A stretch of 57,741 nucleotides of DNA from an uncultured Collinsella sp. (GCA_900549025.1 URMZ01000010.1:1-57741), one strand, 5' to 3'. Positions 18,028-28,267 are shown, numbered from the stretch's first letter. Program-made: numbers and translations. Notes: generated from the sequence alone by a model not told the origin.

Positions 18028-18160
18028 CCCCTTCCGCCGCAGGGCTTAGGTTATTGCTCCACGCGCAGTTCCGCACGAGCCGAAGAGCACTTAATGTGCT
18101 CTTCGTGCGAGCAGGACTGTTTGAGCATGGAGCAAAACCTAAGCCCTGCGGCGGAAGGGG
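18028..18160. repeat. Nested-palindrome repeat, copy A
   Basis: A 133-base element in the def-fmt gap. Outer arms 18028-18061 and 18128-18160 are nearly perfect complements (from CCCCTTCCGCCGCAGGGC inward). Inside is a conserved core AGTTCCGCACGAGCC - hairpin GAAGAGCAC/GTGCTCTTC - GTGCGAGCAGGACTGT. The same core with different but self-complementary arms occurs at 24469-24588 and, reversed, at 52386-52492. The remaining part of this gap (17809-18027) is AT-rich and has no gene I can support. Confidence 0.85.
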
Positions 18161-18170
18161 ACGGTGGGAC

Positions 18171-18707
18171 CTACTCCGTCTCGCCCGGTCGAGCGCCGCG
18201 GGCCAGGGCGTCCTGGTACTCCTTGACGGCCTTGAGCCTCTGCATCGGCTTGAGTCGCTCGAACATGGTATTGCCGTGCAGATGATCGATCTCGTGCTGC
18301 AGACACACGCAGAACAGGTCGCCCGTGGCCTCATAGCGAATCAGGTTGGCATCCAGGTCATACGCCTCGACGACAACGTGATCGGGACGCTCGATCTCGC
18401 AGCTAATGCCAGGGATGGAAAGGCAGCCCTCGCTAAACGGCACCAGATGGTCGCTCTGCTCAACAATGACGGGGTTAATCAGCACGTACGGGTCATAGTC
18501 GTTCTTGTCGCTGTAATCGCAGTCGATGGTGACGAGTTGGATGAGCTCACCGATCTGCGGGGCAGCAAGGCCACAACCGCCGTTGTCGAACATCATCTTC
18601 TTCATCTTCTCGGCAAGCGCCTCGATCGCCGGGGTGATCTCCTCGATGACGGCGCACTCCTGGCGCAGACGAGGGTCGGGCGACAGTACGATTCCGTTGG
18701 CTTCCAT
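18171..18707 (-). CDS. def: Peptide deformylase
   Basis: Removes the N-formyl group from new proteins; a 178-residue metalloenzyme. All three PDF motifs are present: GCGLAAPQIG near residue 46, EGCLSIPG near 94 (metal Cys) and QHEIDHLHG near 138 (two metal His and catalytic Glu). ATG at 18707 is chosen because AAAGG stands 6 bases upstream; the ATG at 18713 directly abuts that site. It lies 18 bases after priA in the same direction. Confidence 0.94.
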   Translation of the reverse strand: MEANGIVLSPDPRLRQECAVIEEITPAIEALAEKMKKMMFDNGGCGLAAPQIGELIQLVTIDCDYSDKNDYDPYVLINPVIVEQSDHLVPFSEGCLSIPGISCEIERPDHVVVEAYDLDANLIRYEATGDLFCVCLQHEIDHLHGNTMFERLKPMQRLKAVKEYQDALARGARPGETE

Positions 18708-18725
18708 GGCCATCCTTTCGGGTTG

Positions 18726-21179
18726 TTACATCAAATCATAGGCGTCGACGTCAACGCTCACGCTCACGCCGCGCACGGAGCCCACTTCTTTGAGGCAGGC
18801 GTCGATATCATCAGAGACATGGTACCCTACCGGCGACTTTACAAGCAGATGGAAGCGGTAACGGTCCTTGGCTCTCTCGATTACACACGAAGCCGGACCA
18901 AGCACCTGGGGCACGGCACTCCCCGCCCGCAAAAAGTCGGGCGCGGCGGCATGCCAGCGACGCTTGAGGAGCTTCGCGATGTGACCGATGTAGTCCCGCG
19001 CGTCATCCGCGTTCGCCGACCATACCAAGATGTTGGCCAGGCGCACGAACGGCGGATACAGGGCGTCGCGGCGCTGGTCCAGGTCGTAGTCGGTAAAGAT
19101 CGAACGGTCGTGCTCGGCGACGGCGCGAATGACCGGGTCCTCGGGCAGATAGGTCTGGATGATGACCTCGCCGGGGCGATCGCCGCGACCGGCGCGACCC
19201 GCAACCTGCTCCAGCAGATCGTAGGCGCGCTCCCCTGCTCTAAAATCGGGGAGCTTCAGCGCAAAGTCGGCATTGACCACGCCCACAAGCGTGACCTCGG
19301 GAAAGTCGAGGCCCTTGGCAATCATCTGGGTGCCCAGCAACACGGCGCAATCGGCCGCATCGAACTGCTCGAGCAGCTTTTTGTGCGCGTCCTTGCCACG
19401 CGTGGAATCGGCATCCATGCGAATGATGGCGACGTCGTCGGGCAGCATCTGGTGCAGCGCATCCTCGATCTGCTGCGTGCCCAGACCCATTTTTGCCAGG
19501 TAACGGCTGCCGCACTTGGGGCAGCGACTCGTGGGCGCAGGATAGGGCTGCACGCGCCAGGACGAACCACAGGTGTGGCACTGCAGCGTATGGGTGCGTT
19601 CGTGGTACGTAAGCGCCGTGGAGCAGTGGTTGCAGGTGGGAACGCAGCCGCACTCGCGGCACATCAAAAACGGCGCAAAACCGCGTCGGTTGTGCAGCAG
19701 CACGGCCTTCTCGCGGCGCTCGACAACACGTTCCAAGCCTTCCATCAGCGGTTTTGAGAACATGGAGCGACTGCCGTGTGCGAACTCGCGGCGCAGGTCG
19801 GCAATGCGAACCGTAGGCAACACGGCGTGCCCCGGGCGCTCGGGCATCTCGACGCGCGTCCAGGTGGCGCCGTTGTACGTGCCGCGGCGGCAGCGGTCGA
19901 GGGCTTCGGCAGAAGGCGTGGCCGAGCCCAGTACGAGTGGGCAGCGATAGCGGCGCGCCATCTCGGCAGCCACTTCGCGCGCATGGTAGCGCGGGCTGGA
20001 ACCCTGCTTGTAGCTGGTCTCGTGCTCCTCGTCGATGATGATAAGGCCCAAGTCGCTGAGCGGGCAAAAGAGCGCCGATCGGGCGCCCACGACCACGCGC
20101 GCAACACCACTGGCGACCATATCCCATTGGTCCAGACGTTCGCCAGCAGAAAGGCGCGAATGGAACACAGCGACCGTCTCGCCAAAGCGCGAGCGGAAGC
20201 GGCCGACGGTCTGGGCCGTCAGCGAGATCTCGGGCACGAGCACGCAGGCCGAACGTCCGACCGCCAGCACGCGCTCAATCGCCGAGAGGTAGACCTCGGT
20301 TTTGCCGGAACCGGTAACGCCATCGACCAGCACCACGTCGCCATGAGCGTCCAAGCGTGCGCGCTCAATCTGCGCGAGGGCCTGTCGTTGACCGTTGGTA
20401 AGTGCCACCGGGGCCTTGCCGCTCGCCGAGGACAGCGTGGTCTGCTCGCCGCAGCCACGCCAAGTGCGGCGCTCTTCCACCACCACTACGCCGCGTTTTT
20501 CGAGCGCCTTAATGGTCGCCGACATGCTGTTGTAGAGCAGGTTGAGGTCGCGCGTCGTGACCGGGCCGCATTGGAGCGCCTCGATGAGCTGACGTTGGCG
20601 AACCGCGGTCTTGGGCGGCGTGTAGTCGAAACCCTCGGGTGTGAGCATAACCCAGCGGTTTTGGATGGGTTTGACGGCGGGGCGCTCAACGGTCCACACG
20701 CCGTCATCGCCCTTGACCACGCGCGGGCTTCCACCCGGGGGCAAGAACAGACGCAGGCACTCGGAAAGCGTTGCGACGTACGCGCGACTCATCCAGTGCG
20801 CAATGCGTGCAGCCTCGGCGGTAAAGAGCGGCTTGCTGAGGATGGCCTCGATAGGCTTGATGCGCGAAGGGTCGAGAGCGTCGTTACCTTGCAGGTTGGC
20901 CAGCTCTGGCGCGATGTCGACGATGTATCCAGCGGCCGCACGATTGCCAAAATGAACTAGGACGGTGGAGCCGATCTGGGCATCGTTGGCGAGTGACTGC
21001 GGAATGCCATAGGCAAACGGCTCGGAGAGCGCTCGGGTCGGGATGTCGAGGACCACGCTCGCGTAGGCGGCGACGGGTTCGGGTGCGGGCTCGGGCTGCG
21101 CCGGGGCGGCGGCAGGGGCCGCGGACTTCGGAGCTTCTTTAGGTTCCGGCGAACCAAACAGCGACAGTTGCTCGGCCAT
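18726..21179 (-). CDS. priA: Primosomal protein N', replication restart helicase
   Basis: Reloads the replisome at stalled forks. Protein of 817 residues. An N-terminal DNA-binding domain (VLDIPTRALSEPFAYGIP near residue 50) is followed by the helicase core with Walker A VDGVTGSGKTEVYL near 290 and DEEH box IIIDEEHE near 382. A zinc-binding insertion follows at about 500-560 with CRECGC, CNHC, CHTCG and CPKCG pairs, and then motifs V/VI (GRAGRGDRPGEVIIQT). The start is ATG 21179, preceded by GGGAGG 10 bases upstream; two upstream in-frame ATGs are less likely. It follows a terminator after gltX. Confidence 0.93.
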   Translation of the reverse strand: MAEQLSLFGSPEPKEAPKSAAPAAAPAQPEPAPEPVAAYASVVLDIPTRALSEPFAYGIPQSLANDAQIGSTVLVHFGNRAAAGYIVDIAPELANLQGNDALDPSRIKPIEAILSKPLFTAEAARIAHWMSRAYVATLSECLRLFLPPGGSPRVVKGDDGVWTVERPAVKPIQNRWVMLTPEGFDYTPPKTAVRQRQLIEALQCGPVTTRDLNLLYNSMSATIKALEKRGVVVVEERRTWRGCGEQTTLSSASGKAPVALTNGQRQALAQIERARLDAHGDVVLVDGVTGSGKTEVYLSAIERVLAVGRSACVLVPEISLTAQTVGRFRSRFGETVAVFHSRLSAGERLDQWDMVASGVARVVVGARSALFCPLSDLGLIIIDEEHETSYKQGSSPRYHAREVAAEMARRYRCPLVLGSATPSAEALDRCRRGTYNGATWTRVEMPERPGHAVLPTVRIADLRREFAHGSRSMFSKPLMEGLERVVERREKAVLLHNRRGFAPFLMCRECGCVPTCNHCSTALTYHERTHTLQCHTCGSSWRVQPYPAPTSRCPKCGSRYLAKMGLGTQQIEDALHQMLPDDVAIIRMDADSTRGKDAHKKLLEQFDAADCAVLLGTQMIAKGLDFPEVTLVGVVNADFALKLPDFRAGERAYDLLEQVAGRAGRGDRPGEVIIQTYLPEDPVIRAVAEHDRSIFTDYDLDQRRDALYPPFVRLANILVWSANADDARDYIGHIAKLLKRRWHAAAPDFLRAGSAVPQVLGPASCVIERAKDRYRFHLLVKSPVGYHVSDDIDACLKEVGSVRGVSVSVDVDAYDLM

Positions 21180-21209
21180 GGCCCCAGCACCTCCCATCCC
21201 ATACGTCTT

Positions 21210-21244
21210 TAGAAACAAGAGCCCCGCTCGGGTGAACGGGGCTC
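21210..21244 (-). terminator. Intrinsic terminator between gltX and priA
   Basis: On the minus strand GAGCCCCG and CGGGGCTC (plus-strand positions 21237-21244 and 21219-21226) form an 8-bp stem followed by TTGTTTCT. It lies just after the gltX stop. Confidence 0.75.
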
Positions 21245-21267
21245 GGATACATGCGTTTACGCAGCTG

Positions 21268-22743
21268 CTACAGCGCCATCGTGCGGGCGCGGTCGATGCG
21301 CGCCAGGCAGTCGTCGCGACCGACGAGCGCCATGGTCTCGCCCAGCGGGGGGCTCACCATGTTGCCGCAGACGGCGACGCGCACGGCCTGGAACACCACG
21401 CGCTTCTTGAGGTCCATCTGCTCGGGCAGCGGCTCAAGCGCGGCGTCGATGTTGGCGGCCGTCCAGTCGTCCACGCCCTCGAGCGCGGCCTTGGCGGCAT
21501 CCAGAATGGCGCCCATGCCTTCCTTGGCCAGGCCCTTGTTGACAGACTTCTCGTCATACTCGAGCGTCTCGGCCGTGGCAAAGATGGGAGCGGCGACGGT
21601 CACGGCGTCGGCCGGCATCTTGGTGCGCGGCTTGACGATAGCGGCAAGCGCATCAATCCAATCCTCGCCGTACTCGACATTACCCTCGATGAGACCTGCC
21701 TCGTGCAGCTCGGGAACCATGATCTCGTCGGCAAACTGAGCATCGGACATGCCGTTGATGTATTCGGCATTGACCCAGTCGAGCTTCTTGGGGTCGAAGG
21801 TCGCCGGGTTCTTGGAGATGCGGTCGAGCGAGAACTTGCTGGCCAGGACATCGCGCGGGATGATCGTGGTCTCGCCGTCGAGCGACCAGCCGAGCAGCGC
21901 CAGATAGTTGACGAAGGCGTCGGACAGATAACCGGCGTCGCGGTACTCCTCCACCGAGGTGGCGCCGTGGCGCTTGGAGAGTTTTTTGCCGTCGGCGCCC
22001 AGGATCATGGAGATGTGGGCGAACGTAGGCACGGGCGCGCCGAGGGCCTCGTAGACCATGACCTGGCGCGGGGTGTTGGACAGATGGTCGTCGCCGCGGA
22101 TGACGTGGGTGATCTTCATCATGGCGTCGTCGACGACGGTCGCGAAGTTATAGGTGGGCGTGCCATCGGAGCGGAAGATGACAAAGTCGTCGAGCTCCTT
22201 GGCGTCGAAGGTCACCTCGCCGTGGACGGCGTCGTGGATGACGACGTCGCCGCGGTCCTCGGGCACCTTGATGCGCAGGACGTAGGGCTCGCCGGCCTCG
22301 ATGCGGCGGCGTGCCTCCTCGGGATCAAGATCGCGGCAACGGCGCTGATAGCCCTGGAAGGGGTCCTTGCGCTCCTGCGCGGCCTTGCGGTCGGCGTCGA
22401 GCTGCTCCTTGGTGCAGAAGCAGGGATAGGCCTTGCCCTCGTCCCAAAGCTTCTGGGCGGCCTGCTTGTACAGGTCCAGGCGCTCGGTCTGGGCGTAGGG
22501 GCCAAAGTCGCCGCCCACCTCGGGGCCCTCGTCCCAGTCAAGACCCAGCCAACGCATGGCGCGCAGGATGATCTGCGTGTTCTCGTCGGTAGAGCGGGTA
22601 GGATCGGTGTCGTCGATGCGCAGGATGAACGTGCCGCCGTTTGCACGGGCGAAAGCCCAGTTATAGATAGCGGTGCGGGCGCCGCCGATGTGCAGCTTGC
22701 CCGTCGGTGAGGGTGCAAAGCGGACGCGAACGTCTGATGCCAT
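21268..22743 (-). CDS. gltX: Glutamyl-tRNA synthetase
   Basis: Class I aminoacyl-tRNA synthetase of 491 residues charging tRNA-Glu. The HIGH motif appears as KLHIGGARTAIYNW near residue 15 and the KMSKS loop as KKLSKRHGATS near residue 253. A cysteine-containing insertion (PCFCTKEQ) sits near residue 108. ATG 22743 is preceded by GAGGAG with 7 bases of spacing; a start further upstream at 22782 lacks support. It is divergent from metK. Confidence 0.95.
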   Translation of the reverse strand: MASDVRVRFAPSPTGKLHIGGARTAIYNWAFARANGGTFILRIDDTDPTRSTDENTQIILRAMRWLGLDWDEGPEVGGDFGPYAQTERLDLYKQAAQKLWDEGKAYPCFCTKEQLDADRKAAQERKDPFQGYQRRCRDLDPEEARRRIEAGEPYVLRIKVPEDRGDVVIHDAVHGEVTFDAKELDDFVIFRSDGTPTYNFATVVDDAMMKITHVIRGDDHLSNTPRQVMVYEALGAPVPTFAHISMILGADGKKLSKRHGATSVEEYRDAGYLSDAFVNYLALLGWSLDGETTIIPRDVLASKFSLDRISKNPATFDPKKLDWVNAEYINGMSDAQFADEIMVPELHEAGLIEGNVEYGEDWIDALAAIVKPRTKMPADAVTVAAPIFATAETLEYDEKSVNKGLAKEGMGAILDAAKAALEGVDDWTAANIDAALEPLPEQMDLKKRVVFQAVRVAVCGNMVSPPLGETMALVGRDDCLARIDRARTMAL

Positions 22744-22830
22744 GGATATCTCCTCGATTGCAGGATGGATGTCTAACCTCACCAGTATAAAGCATCAGAG
22801 CAACCTCCGCACAAAGGGCACCGACCTAGT

Positions 22831-22908
22831 CATTGGGGACAGACTTAAATGACCAGTCGTTGGAGACGTTCTTAGTTTAAGGCTGGTCATTTAAGTCTGT
22901 CCCCAATG
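22831..22908. repeat. REP-like palindrome in the gltX-metK gap
   Basis: Two perfectly complementary 26-base arms (22831-22856 and 22883-22908) begin CATTGGGGACAGACTTAAAT and flank 26 loop bases. The TGGGGACAGACTTAAATGACC type of arm resembles bacterial REP/RAYT-associated palindromes. There is no transposase nearby. It would form a long hairpin in any transcript crossing it. Confidence 0.75.
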
Positions 22909-22971
22909 AGTAGGTGCGGAAAGGGTGTGAATGTTTGAATTACGCGCTATGATGTGCCCTTGCATAGAGAG

Positions 22972-22998
22972 CCCGGCGGAATGGTAACGGTCGCCGGG
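22972..22998 (+). other. metK leader hairpin
   Basis: CCCGGCG (22972-22978) pairs with CGCCGGG (22992-22998) around a 13-base loop, followed closely by a TTTTT stretch and the metK ribosome site. A TATGAT (-10-like) lies upstream at about 22948. It does not match a SAM riboswitch class I can recognise; it may be a simple attenuator or nothing. Confidence 0.35.
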
Positions 22999-23020
22999 AC
23001 ACGTTTTTGAAAGGACAATC

Positions 23021-24301
<1,281 letters not shown>

Positions 24302-24338
24302 GCTAACTCGAAAAGCTACAGCCAAAAACAACGCACCA

Positions 24339-24376
24339 AAAGAAGTACCGGCCCCAACCGGTACTTCTTTTTTATT
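24339..24376 (+). terminator. Intrinsic terminator of metK
   Basis: AAAGAAGTACCG (24339-24350) pairs with CGGTACTTCTTT (24359-24370) and is followed by a T-rich stretch (TTTATTT). It is a strong canonical terminator 37 bases after the stop. Confidence 0.92.
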
Positions 24377-24468
24377 TAAACGGTGGTGAAGATGCTTCGA
24401 TATGAGCCTACGCTGCGTCACCAGCTAATGAATTTTGCAGCACACGCGCCTCTACCATGTATCCTTAG

Positions 24469-24588
24469 TTCCGAGGGCTTTGGTATTTGGTCGATCGCGA
24501 GTTCCGCACGAGCCGGAGAGCACTTAATGTGCTCTCCGTGCGAGCCAGGACTGTCCGAGCAAGCGACCAAATACCAAAGCCCTCGGAA
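24469..24588. repeat. Nested-palindrome repeat, copy B
   Basis: A 120-base element in the sdaA upstream region. The outer 25-base arms (24469-24493 and 24564-24588) are perfectly complementary, starting TTCCGAGGGCTTTGGTAT. The inner core AGTTCCGCACGAGCC - hairpin GGAGAGCAC/GTGCTCTCC - GTGCGAGCCAGGACTGT matches copy A. Differences between A and B in both stems are compensated on the opposite arm. It ends 56 bases before the sdaA start. Confidence 0.85.
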
Positions 24589-24644
24589 CGGCGGGACAGA
24601 GTATGCCCCGCCCCTCGGGACGACAGGATAGATAAGGAGCAGCC

Positions 24645-26252
24645 ATGGCAGGCAAGCCGCAAACACTAGCTACGACCTCGGCATTCGAGATCTTGGGCCC
24701 CGTCATGGTCGGCCCCAGCTCATCGCACACCGCCGGCGCCCTGCGCTGCGCCCAAGTTGCCGCCAGCCTGCTGGAAGGCCGCATCACCAAAGTCACCTTT
24801 GGCCTGTGGAACTCCTTCGCCCACACCTACCGCGGCCACGGCACCGATCGTGCGCTCGTCGCGGGCATCCTGGGCCTCGACACCGATGACGAGAACATCA
24901 AGCAGGCCTTCGACCTCGCGCACGAGCAGGGCCTCGAATATCACTTTGACATCAAGGGCGACGACGCCTCCATCCACCCCAACACCGTCGACATCGACAT
25001 GGTCGACGACACGGGCGCCACGGCACAGGTCCGCGGCGAGAGCCTGGGCGGCGGCAAGATGCGCATCAGCCGCATTAACGGTGTCGGCGTCGACATCTCG
25101 GGCATGTATTCCACGCTCTTCGTGGCGCACAAGGACGTCCCCGGCGTACTCGCCGCGCTCACCAACCTGCTCGCCTACGCACACGTGAACATCGCCTTCT
25201 GCCGCACCTACCGCACCGAAGTGGGCGGCCAGGCCTACTCCGTCTTTGAGACCGACGGCGCGTCCGACGACACCGTTATCCCCATGCTGCGCAAGCTCGA
25301 CAATGTCGATTACGCAACGTTTATCGAGCTCCCCGGTTCTGCCTCGTCGCTCTCCCCCGGCGTCTCGGCCAAGGAGATCTTCGACGACGGCGAGCAGCTG
25401 CTTGATGCGTGCGAGGAACTGGGGCTCAGCATCGGCGCCGTCATGGCCGTCCGCGAGGCGCGTCTGACCGGCGAGGCCCACGCCGTCGCCGCCATGCGCC
25501 GCGTGCTCGACGTCATGCGCGAGGAGACCACGGCCCCCATTGCCAATCCGCAGCGTTCGCTCGGCGGGCTTATCGGCGGCGAGGCCAAACTCGTCGATGC
25601 CACCAGCCGCAACGATTTGAGTGCAAGCCTGATGGGCCCCGTCCAGACCGATGCCGTGGCCCGCGCCATGGCCGTGCTCGAGCGCTCCGCCACCATGGGC
25701 GTGATCGTCGCAGCTCCGACGGCAGGATCCGCGGGTGTTGTGCCCGGCTGCGTGCTGGCGCTTGCCGATCGCCTGCAGCTCGACGACGAGCAAGTCATGG
25801 ACGCGCTCTACTGCGCAGCCGCCATCGGCCTCAACCTCACCACAAGCGCCTGCGTTGCCGGCGCCGAGGGCGGCTGCCAAGCCGAGGTGGGAAGCGCCGC
25901 CGCCATGGCAGCCGCCGCGCTGGTGCAGATGCTCGGCGGCACGCCCGAGCAGGCGCTTGACGCCAGTTCCATCGCGCTGAGTAACCTGCTGGGCCTCGTT
26001 TGTGACCCCGTCGGTGGCCTCGTGGAGGTGCCCTGCCAAAACCGCAACGCCATCGGCGTGGCAGCAGCCTTCAGCTCGGCACAACTCGCCCTCGCAGGCA
26101 TTAAGAGCTTGGTGCCGTTTGACCAGATGGCACATGTCATGCTCTCGGTGGGTCACGCGTTGCCGGCCACGCTGCGCGAGACGGCAAAGGGCGGCATCGC
26201 GCAGGCTCCGGCCGCACTTTCGGCCTGTGCAAAATGCGGTGTGTGCGGATAG
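24645..26252 (+). CDS. sdaA: L-serine ammonia-lyase, fused beta-alpha subunits
   Basis: Converts L-serine to pyruvate and ammonia using an oxygen-sensitive 4Fe-4S cluster. The 535-residue chain joins the SdaAB-type domain (GPVMVGPSSSHTAGALR near residue 17, then an ACT-like domain at about 155-225) to the SdaAA catalytic domain (from about 235). Cluster cysteines are in TSACVAGAEGGC (near 405), CDPVGG (near 453) and probably VPCQNRNAIG. The chain ends CAKCGVCG; in some homologues a C-terminal Cys reaches into the active site, so this tail may matter. AAGGAG precedes ATG 24645. It is a single-gene unit with its own terminator. Confidence 0.94.
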   Translation: MAGKPQTLATTSAFEILGPVMVGPSSSHTAGALRCAQVAASLLEGRITKVTFGLWNSFAHTYRGHGTDRALVAGILGLDTDDENIKQAFDLAHEQGLEYHFDIKGDDASIHPNTVDIDMVDDTGATAQVRGESLGGGKMRISRINGVGVDISGMYSTLFVAHKDVPGVLAALTNLLAYAHVNIAFCRTYRTEVGGQAYSVFETDGASDDTVIPMLRKLDNVDYATFIELPGSASSLSPGVSAKEIFDDGEQLLDACEELGLSIGAVMAVREARLTGEAHAVAAMRRVLDVMREETTAPIANPQRSLGGLIGGEAKLVDATSRNDLSASLMGPVQTDAVARAMAVLERSATMGVIVAAPTAGSAGVVPGCVLALADRLQLDDEQVMDALYCAAAIGLNLTTSACVAGAEGGCQAEVGSAAAMAAAALVQMLGGTPEQALDASSIALSNLLGLVCDPVGGLVEVPCQNRNAIGVAAAFSSAQLALAGIKSLVPFDQMAHVMLSVGHALPATLRETAKGGIAQAPAALSACAKCGVCG

Positions 26253-26267
26253 CGGCAAAGAACGACT

Positions 26268-26297
26268 CAAAGGTGGGACAAATGTCCCACCTCTTTT
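26268..26297 (+). terminator. Intrinsic terminator of sdaA
   Basis: AGGTGGGACA (26271-26280) pairs with TGTCCCACCT (26283-26292), then CTTTT. The loop of the perfect stem is very short, so the inner pairs probably open. Confidence 0.8.
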
Positions 26298-26338
26298 GAA
26301 TGCCACCGTTTCCGTACCACAAACAGCAGGGCAATCGC

Positions 26339-26344
26339 TATAAT
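26339..26344 (+). promoter_or_regulatory. -10 box of the L,D-transpeptidase gene
   Basis: A perfect TATAAT lies 57 bases before the start codon. No good -35 is seen at the expected distance. Confidence 0.4.
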
Positions 26345-26401
26345 GCAAGCCCAGTAAAAACACGATGAACCGCAAGGCGATAATCGAAGGATAAGCATAC
26401 G

Positions 26402-28135
26402 ATGTCGCAAAACGATCGAACTCAACTGATTCCCGATCCGCAACAGCCGAGCAGGCACACCGGCGGCGTTCAGTCGCCGCGTCCTATCGCGCCGAGCCAC
26501 GGTCAGCAGCGTAGTGCAGCAAACGCTTCCCAACGCCCGAACCAACAGCGACAGCAGCGTCAACAACGTCAGCAGCGCCAGGCAAACGGCAATGCGCCCA
26601 CGCAGCCCCCCACGCATGCTCGAGGCGATCGCGGCCCCGCGCGCAAGTCCGCCGGCAACAATAAGTCGGGCAAGAAGACGACGCTCTTTGTCGTCCTGGG
26701 TCTTATCGTCATTGTCTATATCGTAGGCGTCGTAGCGTTTTCGAAGGTAGCCTACCCCAACACTACCATCGCCGGCGTCGACGTCTCGTTCTCCAACGCT
26801 TCGTCTGCCGCCACCAAGGTCAACTCGGCATGGAAGCACTATAAGCTCGCCGTGACAGGAGATGACTTTAGCTGGACCTATCAGCCCGAGTCCGATGAAC
26901 CCATCGTCGACGGTGAAGCTGCTGCAAAAGAAATCATCAACCACAACGAAACCTTTATTTGGCCGGTCCGCCTTGTGGAATCCTTAAGCGGCAAGACCAA
27001 AACAACCGCTACCTCCAACGAAGTCGATCTTGATCAAGACGTCGACCTGTCCATGCTCTCCGACACCTTTGACCAAAAGAAGTTTGAGAAGGATCTGGGC
27101 GCCGCCATCGACGAGTTTAACGAGGGGCGATCGGGCACGTTCGAGGCCAATAGCTCCTATGACGAGCAAGCGGGCAAGTTTACCGTCGAGAAGGCGCGCT
27201 CCAACGAAAAACTCAACCGCGAGCATGTCATTAAGTATGCCGAGCTCGAGCTTGCCTCGCTGGCCGAGACCGTAGATCTTTCCAAGCTCGGCAACGATGC
27301 CTATGAACCGCTCAATGGAACGCTGACCGATGATCAGATTCAGGCCGCATGCGATGCCGCCAACAACTTCCTGGGCGTCAACGTGACCCTCAAGCTCAAC
27401 GGCGAGGATGCCGGCAAAGTTGATGGCAGCTCCGTATTGCAGTGGATCAGCTTTGCCGATCCGGCCAACCCCACGCTCGATACGTCGCAGATCAGCAGCT
27501 GGGCAGCCGAGCTCGCCAACGGCTTTAATACCGTGGGCTCCACTCGCTGGTGGACGCGCGCCGATGGCAAGCAGTGCGCCGTCGAAGGCGGTGACTTTGG
27601 TTGGTCCATCGACAGCAGCTCGCTCGCCAAGCAGGTCGAGGACGCCATTAACAACAAGCAGACCGGCGAAATCGAAATCAAGTACTCCCAGAAGGCCGAC
27701 ACCTTTACCGCAAAGGGAGAGCCCGACTGGAAGGCGTATATCGACGTCGACCTGTCCGAGCAGCACGCGCGCTACTACGACGAGAGCGGCAATATCGTGT
27801 GGGAGGCCAACTTTATTTCCGGCAAACCGGGCGAAGACGCCACCCCCGAGGGCGTGTGGCAGATCAACAGCAACGACGGCGGCAGCACCCTGATCGGAGC
27901 CAAGGACCCCGAGACCGGTAAGCCCAAATACGAGAGCCCGGTGAGCTACTGGATGCCTTTTGAGGGCAACATGATCGGCTTCCACGATGCCACCTGGCAA
28001 AACGACAAGAGCTTCGATAATGCCGAGTCGTACAAGTGGTGCGGCAGCCACGGTTGCATCAACCTGCGCCTGGCAGACGCCAAGGCACTTCACGACTGCA
28101 TCAAAGTCGGCCTGTGCGTGGTTGTGCACTCGTAG
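26402..28135 (+). CDS. Membrane-anchored L,D-transpeptidase (YkuD)
   Basis: Cell-wall enzyme predicted to cross-link or modify peptidoglycan outside the membrane. Residues 1-95 are a Gln/Arg/Pro-rich cytoplasmic tail; one membrane helix lies at about 97-119 (LFVVLGLIVIVYIVGVVAF). The extracytoplasmic part has a PG-binding-4/VanW-like region (about 125-440) and a C-terminal YkuD domain whose active site is CGSHGCINLRLADA near residue 547. The 577-residue length fits actinobacterial and clostridial homologues. AAGGA lies 10 bases upstream of ATG. It is transcribed alone between a terminator and the export operon. Confidence 0.9.
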   Translation: MSQNDRTQLIPDPQQPSRHTGGVQSPRPIAPSHGQQRSAANASQRPNQQRQQRQQRQQRQANGNAPTQPPTHARGDRGPARKSAGNNKSGKKTTLFVVLGLIVIVYIVGVVAFSKVAYPNTTIAGVDVSFSNASSAATKVNSAWKHYKLAVTGDDFSWTYQPESDEPIVDGEAAAKEIINHNETFIWPVRLVESLSGKTKTTATSNEVDLDQDVDLSMLSDTFDQKKFEKDLGAAIDEFNEGRSGTFEANSSYDEQAGKFTVEKARSNEKLNREHVIKYAELELASLAETVDLSKLGNDAYEPLNGTLTDDQIQAACDAANNFLGVNVTLKLNGEDAGKVDGSSVLQWISFADPANPTLDTSQISSWAAELANGFNTVGSTRWWTRADGKQCAVEGGDFGWSIDSSSLAKQVEDAINNKQTGEIEIKYSQKADTFTAKGEPDWKAYIDVDLSEQHARYYDESGNIVWEANFISGKPGEDATPEGVWQINSNDGGSTLIGAKDPETGKPKYESPVSYWMPFEGNMIGFHDATWQNDKSFDNAESYKWCGSHGCINLRLADAKALHDCIKVGLCVVVHS

Positions 28136-28205
28136 TGCAACGCGTGCATTCCTACAACGTGGAACCGCTTCGACCAATCTAACAGTTCCGAAAGAAACCG
28201 TCCTA

Positions 28206-28237
28206 TGCGCCTGCCCCAACCGGTGGGCGCATATAAT
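28206..28237 (+). promoter_or_regulatory. Promoter with inverted repeat before the export operon
   Basis: TATAAT at 28232-28237 is directly preceded by an inverted repeat TGCGCC (28206-28211) / GGCGCA (28226-28231) spanning the -35 to -10 spacer. This is a plausible repressor site, 31 bases before the start codon. Confidence 0.4.
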
Positions 28238-28267
28238 TATCGAGGTTCTTTCTATAAAGGAGACGCT

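Noticed and set aside
22921..23020. SAM riboswitch ahead of metK
   Set aside because: Only one short hairpin is present; the multi-helix core of the SAM classes I know is not visible in about 100 bases.
28205..28267. Upstream in-frame start for the MacA-like adaptor
   Set aside because: It would precede and overlap the TATAAT promoter, and it has no ribosome site; ATG 28268 has AAAGGAG.
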